The notes under the pieces were generated by a model. The model was given only the letters and a program-made list of their open reading frames with translations, did not search any database and had not been told where the DNA came from. This document shows, piece after piece, positions 1 through 11,468 of a stretch of 64,000 nucleotides of DNA. Source of the stretch: Bimuria novae-zelandiae CBS 107.79 (Eukaryota > Ascomycota > Dothideomycetes > Pleosporales > Didymosphaeriaceae). How positions within the stretch are numbered: position 1 is the first letter of the stretch; each line of letters starts with the position of its first letter. The translations under genes were made by a program, and so were the position numbers. Where the stretch lies: positions 331,160 through 395,159 of the forward strand of contig ML976689.1 in NCBI GenBank assembly GCA_010015655.1, in the 5' to 3' direction.

Positions 1-1521
1 CGCGCGCGCCACCAAGCTAATTCAAGGGCTAAATACAAGCAATTCTTTCAACTTCTGCTAGAGAAAATGGAGGAGTACAATATAGAGCCTCGTCACACGT
101 ACAATATGGATGAGAAGGGCTTCCTTACAGGAGTGATTGGAAGAAGCAAAAGGATCTTCAGCAAAGCTATGTGGGACCGCGGGGAAGTGAAATCAGCCCT
201 CCAAGATGGCAACAGAGAGTGGATAACCATCCTAGCTTGCGTCTGCGCTGATGGAACTGCGTTGCCACCAAGGCTACTATTTGCAGCTGCCAATAACGCT
301 CTCCAATCGGCCTGGGTAGAGGATATTGAGGCTGGGAAGCATGAGGTATTCGTCACTACATCTCCTAATGGATAGACCAACAACGATATAGGCCTTGCGT
401 GGCTCGAGCAGGTCTTTAATCGGTATATAAAAGCGAAAGCTCGTCGATCCTACCGACTACTGATCGTGGATGGCCATGGGTCCCACGTAACGAGAGAGTT
501 TATTAACTACTGTGACCACAATTGGATTCTCCTTATAATATTCCCCCCTCACAGTACCCACACGCTGCAGCCCCTTAATGTAGTACTCTTTAAGCCTCTC
601 TTATTAGCCTACTTAAAAGCCCTCACTACCTATCTCCACGAGGCCCAGGGGCTACTCTTAGTAAAGAAAGGAGACTTCTTCCCTCTCTTCTGGGAAGCCT
701 GGACCATCTCCTTTAAGAAGAAAACGATTCTAAAGTCCTTTAAGGCCACTGGCATATGGCCCCGTAACGCTGAGGTTATCCTTCAGAAATACAGGCCATC
801 AACTCCAGTGGAGCAGGATTCGAGAGAGAGCAGTACCTCTGTACTCAGCGGCAAGGATTGGCTTAAAATCGAGACCCTCGTGCGTAATACTGTGAGGGAG
901 GAGGGTAGTAGGGAGGTGCAGAAGCTGAAGCGTTCTCTCCACCACATCTCTGTTCAAAATGACATCCTCCACGCTGAGGTACAAGGCCTGACAAAGGCCC
1001 TACAAGTCAAGAAGAAGCAGCAGAAGAAGAGCAAGCCTCTAGACCTGCAACAACGCAGGGAGTACCACGGTGGTGCAGTTTTCTGGTCCCCGAGGAAGCT
1101 GAGGGAGGCTAGAGTACGCGAGAGCGTTGTAGATAAGGAGAAAGAGAAAGTAGAACTCAAAAAAGCGCGTAAGAAGGCAGAAATAACCTCAGCTAAGCTA
1201 CGTAACCTACAGGAGAAGAAAGAGAGAGAAAGGTTAAGGGTTAAGAAAAGGGAGGAAAAGGAGAGGGTCGCGGCGGAGAAACAGGCTGAGCAATAATAGA
1301 GGATTCAGGAGAAAGAAAACTCCGAAAAGGCTATACAAACTTCCTAAAAGGGAAAGAGGAAGGTCTCAAAGCCTGCCGCAGCGCCAAAACAGAAAAAAAA
1401 GCAACGTGTGGTGGTTGCTGAGGGTAGGGGGGATAGGGGTGATGAAATAGGGCGTGATCCAGCACCCACAACAACAACGCGCCGTGGCCGCAACATTAAA
1501 CTTCCAGCGAAATTCCAGTAG
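1..1521 (+). pseudogene. Fot1/pogo-type (Tc1/mariner) transposase, broken, 5' end outside window
   Basis: This is a DDE-type DNA transposase of the Fot1/pogo group. One reading frame runs from the first base of the window. It shows the first catalytic Asp in YNMDEKGF, the second in LIVDGHGSH, a PPHSTHTLQPL stretch, a long Lys/Glu-rich coiled-coil-like C-terminal part and the ending GRNIKLPAKFQ. It is broken by a TAG at 373-375, where relatives have Trp (TGG), and by stops from 1294 onward; the frame ends at 1519-1521. The third catalytic position reads Asn (LQPLN, codon 577-579) where the family has Asp. TGG to TAG and GAT to AAT are both G-to-A changes, as RIP would leave on this strand. Base composition is otherwise normal, so mutation is light. 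I infer it is inactive. Confidence 0.85.
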
Positions 1522-1621
1522 TACATCTTTTTCGCAGCAATTTATATAGTAATTGAATGAATTATTAGAATATTCTAGCTATTGTGGACGACTCAGTAAC
1601 GAGGTGTTGTAAACTGCGTGA

Positions 1622-1668
1622 TTTGGTTGGGGTGCGCCATTTGCCGAACCGCGCCAAGTGCTGAACCA
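1622..1668. repeat. possible right terminal inverted repeat of the Fot1-like element
   Basis: About 100 bases after the transposase frame lies a GC-rich block starting TTGGTTGGGGTGCGCC and ending near GTGCTGAACC. It contains two imperfect copies of a GCC(G)AACC-type word. Fot1-like elements end in TIRs of this kind, but the left end is outside the window, so neither pairing nor the TA target site can be checked. Confidence 0.35.
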
Positions 1669-1823
1669 ACATGTTAGTGTCGCGGCGCACTGACTGTCTC
1701 GGCAGGGTAGTGCCCGAGAGGGATTCTTATGCTCTGCGCATATACAACGAGCTTCTCAGACTGAAGGCTCTCGAGTTTCTACTTCGCCGTGTTCGTCTCA
1801 TCATCTTCGCTCCTGTTCCATTC

Positions 1824-1994
1824 CTATGCACTTTTCTTTCTCTTCATCTTGTCAATCATACGCGAGTTCCTTCTCCACCGTACTGGATCGTCTTTCAGAC
1901 TTCGCTGATGGGCTTCCATAGCTTCTTCGTGTTTCTCTGCCGTGGTTCCCTTGGAGTCATAGTCAGTCGTCATATCGTAACCCATTCCTGCCAT
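1824..1994 (-). CDS. small unknown protein (56 aa) or last exon of one
   Basis: A short frame on the minus strand starts at ATG 1992-1994 and stops with TAG at 1824-1826. It reads like real protein: MAGMGYDMTTDYDSKG at the start, a middle rich in Glu, Ala and His, and a basic end (MKRKKSA). The open frame continues upstream of the ATG to about 2040, where a CAATAG could be a 3' splice site, so this may be the final exon of a longer gene. I do not recognise a family. It could also be a chance frame. Confidence 0.35.
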   Translation of the reverse strand: MAGMGYDMTTDYDSKGTTAEKHEEAMEAHQRSLKDDPVRWRRNSRMIDKMKRKKSA

Positions 1995-2742
1995 TTTGGA
2001 TGCAGCTTCGATGCGTTCTGGTTCCGCCGAGATGCCTATTGTCCCTCATATGATTTTGAAGCATTCGATGCAGGTGCTCGAGCAGATGTTTTTAGTTTTA
2101 GCTTCATATAACCTCCCACGATGCTGTAGAGGCACCATTCTTCGTAGTTGTACACTGGTGCAGATTTGGGAGCACTTTGGGGATGGTGTGACGTCATCGC
2201 TGGGTGGCCTTGATGCTTCGGTCCGAGAGAGCCTCAAGATGGGGGGTCCAAAAGGCTGTTGGGAGGCTGCCTGGAGCGCGCTCGCGGTGCGAGGAGGTTG
2301 ATTACGAGAAAGGCTCATCCTCAAACTGACGACCGTAAGTAGCAGTCCATGCAAGCAACTGTTCATCTACATTAATTTTGGAATCGGAGATCAAGCAAAT
2401 CTCGTAAGTTTGAATGTCCGGTTGAATGGACGAATATTTTAGGTGACTTCTAAATGCAGATGCAGCACCTATGCTCATGTCAACCTTGGAAATGAAAAGC
2501 TGCCTTCACCATAAGCTCATCAAAGTGCTACTACCTATAAGTCCTGTGTTTCCAGTCAAAGTCCATCCGGGAAAGACTCAATATCTTTCAATTCCATCAA
2601 TGTCTCCATCAATGTCCATCCTGAGTGGAAACGCCTTGTCTGTTCGCACACTATCTCCACGCAGTATGCGCACCTCGACTTGTTTCTATCTTGGTCAGCA
2701 CAATCCACGGAGGAAGAACTCAATCAAACATACACTCGGTGC

Positions 2743-3678
2743 TCAGTCCTTCTGGTCTTCGGTATAGTCGTCATGAGTCCGCTTCAACCACACACGAGCG
2801 GAGGCCTTCGCTTCGGATCCGGCCTGATTGTCTGAGTGCTCCACGTTCTGGCTCGCGCCGATGCCCGCGTCTGTGAAGGCGTCGGGGACACTTTGGACAA
2901 TTGTGCCAGCATCCACCTCCCCTTCACGTTCGCCACTTCCACACACATCCTGATCTGCCTTCTCGCCCGTCTCCTCCTCTTCATCCTCGTCTTCATCGCT
3001 CTCCTCTTCGCTAGACTCCTCCTGCTCCTTGATACCCCCCTCCTCAGGCAGCCTCTCTAGTACCTCAAGCAGCGCTGTGAACCCCTCACCCCTCTTGAAG
3101 TCTACAAACTCCTTTGACTCACCGCACCACACGAACGCGAACATCGTGAGCGCTCTGAGCTCGGTGAACCACTTCATCGTCTCCACTTCGCTTGAAGCAG
3201 GAGGCCGGGAGCGAATGGGCGGTAAGAGGTTGAACGGCGCGCAGCATTTGACTTTGCTCTCCGCGAAATCTTTGTTCCTTGGCATGATTTTGAGCGCGTA
3301 TTGGATATCGACCCAGTGGAACATGGTGTTGGTGTCCTTGAGACGGATCCATACGGGACGGCGAGCCTTTTTGGTCTTGAGGTTGTTCTTGGGGTTGGTT
3401 TTGGGATTGTCCTCGAGGTTGGTCTTGGGATTGTCCTTGGGGTTGGTCTTGTCCTTAGTTTTGAGCTTGGATTTGCGTTTGAGAATGGGGACGGCGGCGT
3501 CGGGCTTGTAGTGTCCGATCTTGACGTAGCGGTTCTGCTCTTTGGTGTTGTCGGTGAAGAAGTGGAATGCGCTCGGCTCGGGTATGCGGTCGGTCATGCC
3601 GGGACTTGCCTCTTCCAATCGCTCCAAGAGCTCGTCGAGGTTGTATTTGGATTTGGATTTGGATTTGCCGCGGGCCAT
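2743..3678 (-). CDS. hypothetical protein with Lys/Asn/Pro repeats and an acidic tail (311 aa)
   Basis: A single-exon frame from ATG 3678. The start is basic (MARGKSKSKSK). Residues about 70-105 are an imperfect repeat of KTNPKDNPKTN-type units. A central globular-looking part (about 105-215) follows, with aromatic and Cys residues such as PVWIRLKDTNTMFHWVDIQYAL and FAFVWCGESKEFVDF. Residues about 225-245 are a Glu/Asp run, and the tail is polar. There is no signal peptide or membrane helix. No family recognised. The ordered middle between low-complexity ends suggests a nuclear or nucleic-acid-associated protein, but that is only inference. Confidence 0.75.
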   Translation of the reverse strand: MARGKSKSKSKYNLDELLERLEEASPGMTDRIPEPSAFHFFTDNTKEQNRYVKIGHYKPDAAVPILKRKSKLKTKDKTNPKDNPKTNLEDNPKTNPKNNLKTKKARRPVWIRLKDTNTMFHWVDIQYALKIMPRNKDFAESKVKCCAPFNLLPPIRSRPPASSEVETMKWFTELRALTMFAFVWCGESKEFVDFKRGEGFTALLEVLERLPEEGGIKEQEESSEEESDEDEDEEEETGEKADQDVCGSGEREGEVDAGTIVQSVPDAFTDAGIGASQNVEHSDNQAGSEAKASARVWLKRTHDDYTEDQKD

Positions 3679-5190
3679 GGTTGCTTCTGCGAGCGTGACG
3701 TTGTAGCTGTGGCTATATCAGTCGAACTGGCTGCTGAGCGCCTCGATATGAGGAATAGCTATACTTGCGTCTGAAATGGTGGGTTTGAGCGCCTACGTTA
3801 CTGAGCTGCGTAACAACTGAAAAGTGGACGAGGTATTGTAGATACGAGAACAAAGTGGGCTGAGATTAAATAGCCACTGTTAGGGACGCGCTGTCACGAC
3901 TCACCTGGGAGTGAAGTAAGAGATCTAAATGATAGAAACGGCTATCGCGAATGCGGATACGGATAGGTTGGCAACTCATATCTGGGATTCAACGATGGAT
4001 GAGTCCGTGTATGTAAGAACGAAGGGCGATCGCCTCTGGGAAAAAAACGTCTGCCATGAGTTGGAATGCGTCGCGGAAGTCACATGACAGTTTAAAGGAT
4101 TCAAAGGAGGAGTATGGTCGGTTAGATACCTATGGTAGGTTAGGGATTGACGTGCAAAGGTATTGGGCATTAGGATGGTTGGATCTTGGATAGCCTACTC
4201 TGGGATGACACACGGGACGTAAGATATATGATCTTGTACTGCAACAGGCCAGGTTTGGCTGCGAGCACCTATTGTCCCTAGCTCGTGCCTGAACTCTCCC
4301 TTGGTGGCGTGCAAAGAGCCTCAGGCATTTCCATGGTCGTACCTACGATGTTTCACCCCAGAACGAATACTGCCCAAGCGGACTATGTATAATCTGACCG
4401 CCATGTCCGTCCGTGGTTGCGCGATAGGTGACATGCCAAAGCAGAAACACCAACCGCAGAACCAAGCCATGAGCTCATCGCCGGCGCATGTGAATTTCTT
4501 CAAGTCCGATCGTTGTGCCACTTATCCTAGGGTATCTCGGGGGTAGATCCACCGGCCAGGGGGTGTCTGTCTTCCCTTTGCTTTCTGATGTGCAGGATTG
4601 GGTTTCGCCGATCCTAAGCGGTGAAATACGCCGGGCCCACTACTTACGAGCTGAAGAGCAAGGCGCAGATTCCCAAATCTCCCGCTTAGCTGCACGATGG
4701 CGTCGAAGGAATTCTCGAAATGGTCGATGCTCACCGCTTGGCTGCATTTCTGGGGTAGCTGTACCGAGCGGGTGCCCGCACGTGCGGTGGGCAAAGGCAT
4801 CGAGTCTCTTCTACGGACTCGATAAAAGAAAAGCTACGCACTCGAGACTCTGCCAGTGCGGGTACCTCGCCAGCCCATCTTGGAGCAAACACACGGCAGG
4901 CGGATAAAGCTTTTTGCGAATTCGGGTCTTGTATTATGCATTGTGGGATAGTACAAAGTTTCGCATTCTGGGTCCAGGCTGGAATGAACGCACCGACCAA
5001 TGACGTGCGGCATCAACCCCGCTAATGCATCAGCCCGCTGGTGCCCCACCAAGCTGCGATGCAGGTGAAAAAAGTTGCGAGCTGTGTTTATTATTGCTTC
5101 TCCCCCACCAAATTCCTCTCTCCCAAGCAATTGCCTGGCAGACTCGACTCTCACGGCTGCCAGAGCCCTCGAGCTGTCTTTTCCTTTAAT
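3679..5190. other. intergenic region upstream of the pyrimidine gene
   Basis: About 1.5 kb with no convincing gene on either strand; the open frames are short and lack family features. The last 120 bases before the ATG at 5191 are pyrimidine-rich (runs such as CTTCTCCCCC and TCTTTTCCTTT), as is usual for promoters and leaders of strongly expressed fungal genes. No TATA box or operator stands out. Confidence 0.5.
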
Positions 5191-8100
5191 ATGGCCTACG
5201 ACCGAGACGCGGGGCAAAACATGGCCCTCGAGCTGCAGGACGGCTATGTCTGCTTCGGCCAGAGCTTCGGTGCCGACAAGAGCATTGCCGGCGAGCTCGT
5301 CTTCCAGACGGGCATGGTGGGCTACCCGGAGTCCATTACCGACCCTTCCTACCGTGGGCAAATTCTCGTGGTGACTTTCCCACTAGTGGGCAACTATGGC
5401 GTGCCCGCGCGAGATGAGATGGATGCCCTGCTGAAGGACCTACCCGCCTATTTTGAGGCGCGAGAAATCCACATTGCAGGTTTGGTGGTGGCTACCTATG
5501 CTGGAGAAGAATACTCACACCACCTTGCGACTTCCTCATTGGGCACATGGCTGAAAGAGCAGGGCGTACCTGCCATTACTGGCGTGGATACCCGAGCTCT
5601 CACCAAGCGAATTCGCGAGGAGGGAAGCATGCTGGGCCGACTCCTACAAAGGACTCAGTCGTCACCCATATCGTCGACCCTGACCAACGGCGCCGTCAAC
5701 ACACAGGTGCTATCCGACGGTGTCGGTGAGCTGGACTGGAGCGCCGACTTTGCCAAGGTGGAATGGCTAGACCCTAACAAGAAGAACCTGGTGGCAGAAG
5801 GTAATTATCTTGTGCCCTTTCGCAGTACTTTATGCTGACCAACGCGCCAGTGTCGACCAGCAAGCCAAATATCTACTCTCCCGACCCATCGACCGCCCTC
5901 AAGCACCCATCGGGACGCGCTGTCCGTGTCGTCTGCGTGGATGTTGGATTGAAATACAACCAGTTGCGATGCCTTGTTAGACGAGGCGTAGAGGTAGAGG
6001 TTGTTCCGTGGGACTACGACTTCCCGACGCTTGCGGGCAAGAAGTACGATGGACTGTTCATCTCGAACGGCCCAGGTGACCCAGCCATGATGAAGGACAC
6101 AATTGAGCATATCAAGTCTGCGATGGCTGAGGCTAAGACACCTATATTTGGCATCTGCCTGGGTCACCAGCTGCTCGCTAGGGCTGCAGGTGCTGAGACG
6201 GTCAAGATGAAGTTCGGTAACCGCGGACACAACATTCCTTGCACCAACATGCTCTCCGGCCGGTGCCATATCACATCCCAGAACCATGGGTATGCAGTCG
6301 ACTCAAAGACTCTACCCAATGGCTGGGAAGAATTGTTCATCAACGCAAACGATGGCAGCAACGAGGGCATTCGCCACACCTCCAAGCCCTACTTCAGCGT
6401 TCAATTCCATCCCGAACACACACCTGGGCCCCGGGACACCGAATACCTCTTTGACGTCTTCATCAGCACCATCCAAAAGGCTATCGATAACCCTGAGGTA
6501 CTGTCGCGACCTGTCGAATTCCCTGGAGGCACTGCCGAAGAGAACAGGCGACTATCCCCACGGGTTGACGTCAAGAAGGTGCTGGTGCTCGGCAGTGGTG
6601 GGTTGAGCATTGGACAGGCTGGAGAGTTTGATTACTCTGGGAGTCAGTGTATCAAGGCTTTGAAGGAGGAAGGAATCTACACCGTCTTGATCAACCCAAA
6701 TATCGCTACTATCCAAACCTCAAAGGGTCTGGCAGACAAGGTTTACTTCCTCCCAGTCAACGCAGACTTCGTTCGAAAGGTCATCCAGAAGGAGCAACCA
6801 GATGGTATTTACGTCACTTTCGGTGGCCAGACAGCACTCCAGGTCGGTATTCAGCTCAAGGACGAATTCGAGGGTCTTGGTGTGAAGGTCCTCGGTACGC
6901 CTATTGACACCATCATTACCACTGAGGATCGCGAACTCTTTGCCCGCAGCATGGAGTCTATTGGCGAAAAGTGTGCCAAGTCAGCTTCTGCGAGCTCGAT
7001 TGACGAGGCCATGCAGGTGGTGAAGGACATTGGATTTCCTGTCATTGTCCGTGCTGCCTACGCTCTTGGTGGCTTGGGAAGCGGGTTCGCCAATAACGAC
7101 CAAGAACTGCTTGAACTCTGCAAGGTTGCATTTGCCGCAAGCCCTCAGGTGCTGATCGAGCGAAGCATGAAGGGATGGAAAGAAGTTGAGTACGAAGTCG
7201 TTCGCGATACCCGCGACAACTGCATCACCGTCTGCAACATGGAAAACTTCGATCCATTAGGCATTCATACCGGAGATTCCATTGTCGTAGCACCATCGCA
7301 AACGCTATCGGACGAAGATTACAACATGCTCCGCACGACCGCAGTCAACGTTATCCGGCACCTCGGAGTTGTCGGAGAGTGCAACATCCAATATGCTCTG
7401 AACCCATTCTCGCGCGAGTATTGCATCATTGAGGTTAACGCACGTCTGTCCCGATCTTCAGCGCTTGCTTCAAAGGCGACCGGGTACCCACTAGCCTTTG
7501 TCGCGGCTAAGCTGGGCTTGAACATTCCATTGAACGAGGTATCCAATTCGGTCACCAAAGTCACATGCGCCTGCTTCGAGCCTTCGCTCGATTACGTCGT
7601 TGTCAAGATCCCCCGATGGGATTTGAAGAAGTTCACCCGTGTATCCACTCTACTCGGCTCCTCTATGAAGAGTGTAGGTGAAGTTATGAGCATAGGCCGA
7701 ACCTTCGAAGAAGCCATACAGAAGGCAATTCGCTCTATCGACCCGAACAATCTTGGGTTCAACGAGACTGCGGCATTGATGGGCATTGATCAGGAGCTTC
7801 AGACTCCGTCTGATCAGCGTCTCTTCGCCATTGCCAACGCTATGAAGTCCGGTTATTCGGTTGACAAGATCTGGGAGATGACCAATATCGACAAATGGTT
7901 CCTGAGCCGCCTTAAGGGACTGAGTAACTTCGAGAAGCTCATGTCAGGCTACAACACCGCGAGCATCACCAAGCCTCTCATCCGACGGGCGAAAGAGTTA
8001 GGCTTCTCCGATCGACAATTGGCTAAGTTCTGGGAGACCAACGAGCTGGCTGTACGTCGCACTCGTGTTGATGCTGGCATCCACCCTGTCGTTAAGCAGA

Positions 8101-10868
8101 TTGACACAGTAGCTGCTGAGTTCCCGGCTGTTACTAATTACCTGTACCTCACCTATAATGGCACCGAACACGACATTGAATTCAACGACAACGGCGTCAT
8201 GGTGCTTGGATCGGGTGTGTACCGCATTGGTTCGTCGGTGGAGTTCGATTGGTGCTCTGTTAGAGCCACCCGTACGCTCCGTGAGCAGGGGTTCAAGACC
8301 GTTATGGTCAATGTAAGCATCCGTCATCCCTGTGACCGAGATAGCTATGCTAACTTCAAAAAAGTACAACCCGGAAACTGTGTCCACGGACTACGATGAG
8401 GCCGACCGCCTGTATTTCGAGAACATCTCGCTAGAGACTGTACTTGACATTTATACGATGGAGAACTCCAGCGGTGTCGTTATCTCCATGGGTGGTCAAA
8501 CTCCCAACAACATCGCCCTGCCGCTTCACCGCATGAACGTCAAGATCCTAGGAACTTCACCAGAAATGATTGATAACGCGGAGAACCGCTACAAGTTCTC
8601 TCGTATGCTCGACCGGATCAATGTTGACCAGCCCGCTTGGAAAGAGCTCACAAGCATTGAAGAGGCAACCGAATTCTGCGACAAAGTCTCCTATCCATGC
8701 CTTGTTCGCCCGTCGTATGTTTTGTCTGGAGCTGCCATGAACACGGTGTACTCCCGAGATGGACTTGCCCAATTCTTGCAGCAAGCAGCGGAAGTGTCTC
8801 GCGAGCACCCAGTTGTTATCACAAAGTACATCGAGAACGCCAAGGAAATCGAGATGGACGCTGTTGCACGCAATGGTACCATGATCGGACACTTTATCTC
8901 CGAGCACGTGGAGAATGCTGGTGTCCACTCAGGAGATGCTACACTTATACTTCCGCCTCAAGATCTTGACCCAGAAACTGTCAAGCAAATCGAGGAGGCC
9001 ACCAGAAAGATTGGACAGGCCCTTAATATCACCGGACCATACAACATCCAGTTTATCGCCAAGGATAACGAGATCAAAGTCATCGAGTGCAATGTTCGCG
9101 CCTCTCGATCTTTCCCCTTCGTGTCTAAGGTCATGGGCGTCGATCTCATTGAAATGGCTACCAAGGCAATGGCGGGCCTGCCTCTCACACCGTATCCGCC
9201 GGTTAACATTCCTGCAGAGTATGTTGGTGTCAAAGTACCCCAGTTCTCCTTCTCGCGCCTCTCCGGCGCTGACCCTGTTCTCGGTGTGGAAATGGCTTCT
9301 ACCGGTGAAGTGGCTTGCTTTGGTCGGACGAAGTATGAGGCCTACATCAAGGGTCTCATCGCCACCGGTTTCAGACTGCCAAACAAGAACATTCTCTTGT
9401 CCATTGGGTCGTTCAAAGACAAGTTGGAGATGCTCCCATCGATCGAAAAACTGCACAAGATGGGATACAACCTCTTCGCTACTGCCGGAACGGCCGATTA
9501 CATTCAGGAGCATGGTATCCCCGTCAAGTTTCTCGAGGTACTTTCTAGCGGCAACGACGACGAGCAGAAACCAGAATACTCATTGACGCGCATGCTGTCC
9601 AATAACCTAATTGACTTGTACATCAACCTGCCATCAAACAACCGCTACCGACGACCAGCCAACTACATGAGCCGAGGTTACCAAACCCGCCGTATGGCAG
9701 TCGACTATCAAACGCCTCTGGTGACGAACGTCAAAAATGCTAAGATTCTGATCGAAGCAATCGCCCGTCATTATGATCTGGAGATCAGCAAGGTGGATTT
9801 CCAGGACTTCGCTCAAATGTCCGAGGACCACCATGACCAGTCCATGCAGCTCAGCCGCATGAATCAGTCTCTGCCCCTTCAGCAGCTGCTCGCCAGGTCG
9901 CCTTTCAAGGGGAAGCATATCACTTCGGTCAAGCAGCTGAGCCGTGCGGACCTTCATCTTCTCTTCACCATTGCCCAGGAGATGCGCCTCGGTGCTCAGA
10001 AGCACGGATGCCTCGAGATTCTGAAAGGCCGCGTCCTCTGCACCATGTTCTTTGAGCCTTCGACCCGTACATCAGCGTCTTTCGATGCTGCTATGAAGCG
10101 TCTCGGTGGTGAGGTTGTCGTCATCAACGAGGGTGTATCGTCCACGCAGAAGGGCGAGTCCATTGCTGACAGCATCCGCACTCTTGGCTGCTACAGTGAC
10201 GCCATTGTGCTCCGCCATCCCCAGGACGAAGCCATCGACATTGCTACGAAGTTCTCGGACGTTCCGATCATCAATGCCGGCAACGGAAGCCGTGAGCACC
10301 CCACCCAGGCTATCCTCGACATCTTCACTATCCGCGAAGAGCTCGGAACTGTCAACGGCCTGAACATCACCTTTGTCGGTGACCTCAAGTACGGTCGCAC
10401 GGTGCACTCCCTCTGCGAGCTCCTCTCGCACTACGATGTCACCATCAATTTGGTGTCGCCCGAGTCGCTCTCGATGCCTAACTCCGTCCGTAATGCCCTC
10501 CAGTCCCGCGGCCAGCTCTCGACCGTTTCGAACGACCTCACGCCCGAAATCGTGGCGAAGTCAGATGTCCTCTACTGCACGCGCGTGCAGAAGGAGCGGT
10601 TCGCCGACCTAGCGAGCTACGAGCGCACCAAGGATGCATTCATCATCGATAACAAGGTGTTGAAAGCGGCTAAAGAGCACATGATCGTTATGCATCCTCT
10701 TCCAAGGAACAACGAGATCCATGAGGAGGTGGACTTTGATCCTAGGGCGGCGTACTTTAGACAGGTAAGTCATTCGACGACGTCTTTGAGAACGTATACT
10801 AATCAGATCAGATGCGATACGGATTGTACACCCGCATGGCGCTGCTTGCTATGGTCATGGCGTCTTAG
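5191..10868 (+). CDS. pyrABCN: pyrABCN/URA2-like protein: glutaminase + carbamoyl-phosphate synthase + aspartate transcarbamoylase, no dihydroorotase-like domain
   Basis: Catalyses the first two steps of pyrimidine synthesis: glutamine, bicarbonate and ATP to carbamoyl phosphate, then carbamoyl aspartate. Exons read as 5191-5800, 5851-8312, 8365-10764 and 10812-10868 (introns 50, 52 and 47 bp), giving 1,842 aa. Domains: class I glutaminase about 1-420, with nucleophile Cys306 in GICLGHQ and His390/Glu392 in HPEH; carbamoyl-phosphate synthase from about 442 with two ATP-grasp halves; regulatory MGS domain to about 1490; aspartate transcarbamoylase about 1536-1842 with STRTS, HPTQ and HPLPR motifs. 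Yeast Ura2 and Aspergillus pyrABCN are about 2,200 aa because an inactive dihydroorotase-like domain of over 300 residues lies between MGS and transcarbamoylase. Here only about 40 residues join them, inside one exon. Start chosen at 5191 for its A at -3; an in-frame ATG at 5059 would add 44 residues. UTP control through the MGS domain is known for the family. Confidence 0.93.
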
Positions 10869-11468
10869 ACTACCTACTTATTCACGATTTGCACGCTTGG
10901 CTGTCGGCGTTATCTGTTTCTTTGAAATATCCAAAAGCATTCATATTTGAAAGCGTCTTTTCTTGTCGTTCCTTCATCTAGGTATATAGGCAACTCGTAG
11001 AAGGCCCGCTTCTACCAAAGCATCAGCATTAGACCGGAGTTTTTTGGTTTTTGTGGAGAGATGATGTACGAGTATGATTTACGTAATTTTTTCATTCGTT
11101 CTAGATTGGAGAGACCTATTTCAATTTTTTAGCGATGTACTTTTGTGTTTGGGTTGGATTGGATGGGTGGGTCCGTGGGTGGTCCGGGCCTTCGGGCGCG
11201 TTTTTTGGGGCTTGGGGGATAGTAAATGGGTTGCATTGAGCGGCGTTTCGAAAAATTGAGTGGACTGTGGGTTATGGATTCGCACACACCTGGTTGTGTC
11301 TCTCAAATCAATCTGTTACAGTATGGATTATGAAAGTATTTTTGCGATGATGATGATGGATGCTCGACTCCGTGACGCCTAGTGGTATCTGTACAAGAAT
11401 GGCACTACCCAAAATGCTCATACAATCGCTCGCCCATCTTGCCGCTACTGTCGTACGTCGATCGTCAT
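10869..11468. other. 3' intergenic region between converging genes
   Basis: Shared downstream region of the pyrABCN-like gene (plus) and the R-SNARE gene (minus), which converge here. It has T-rich stretches and a GT-rich block around 11150-11220. No gene or clear terminator is seen. Confidence 0.4.

Noticed and set aside
4515..5361. Overlapping open frames upstream of and antisense to pyrABCN
   Set aside because: Minus-strand frames here are complements of the GC-rich glutaminase exon or lack any family feature.
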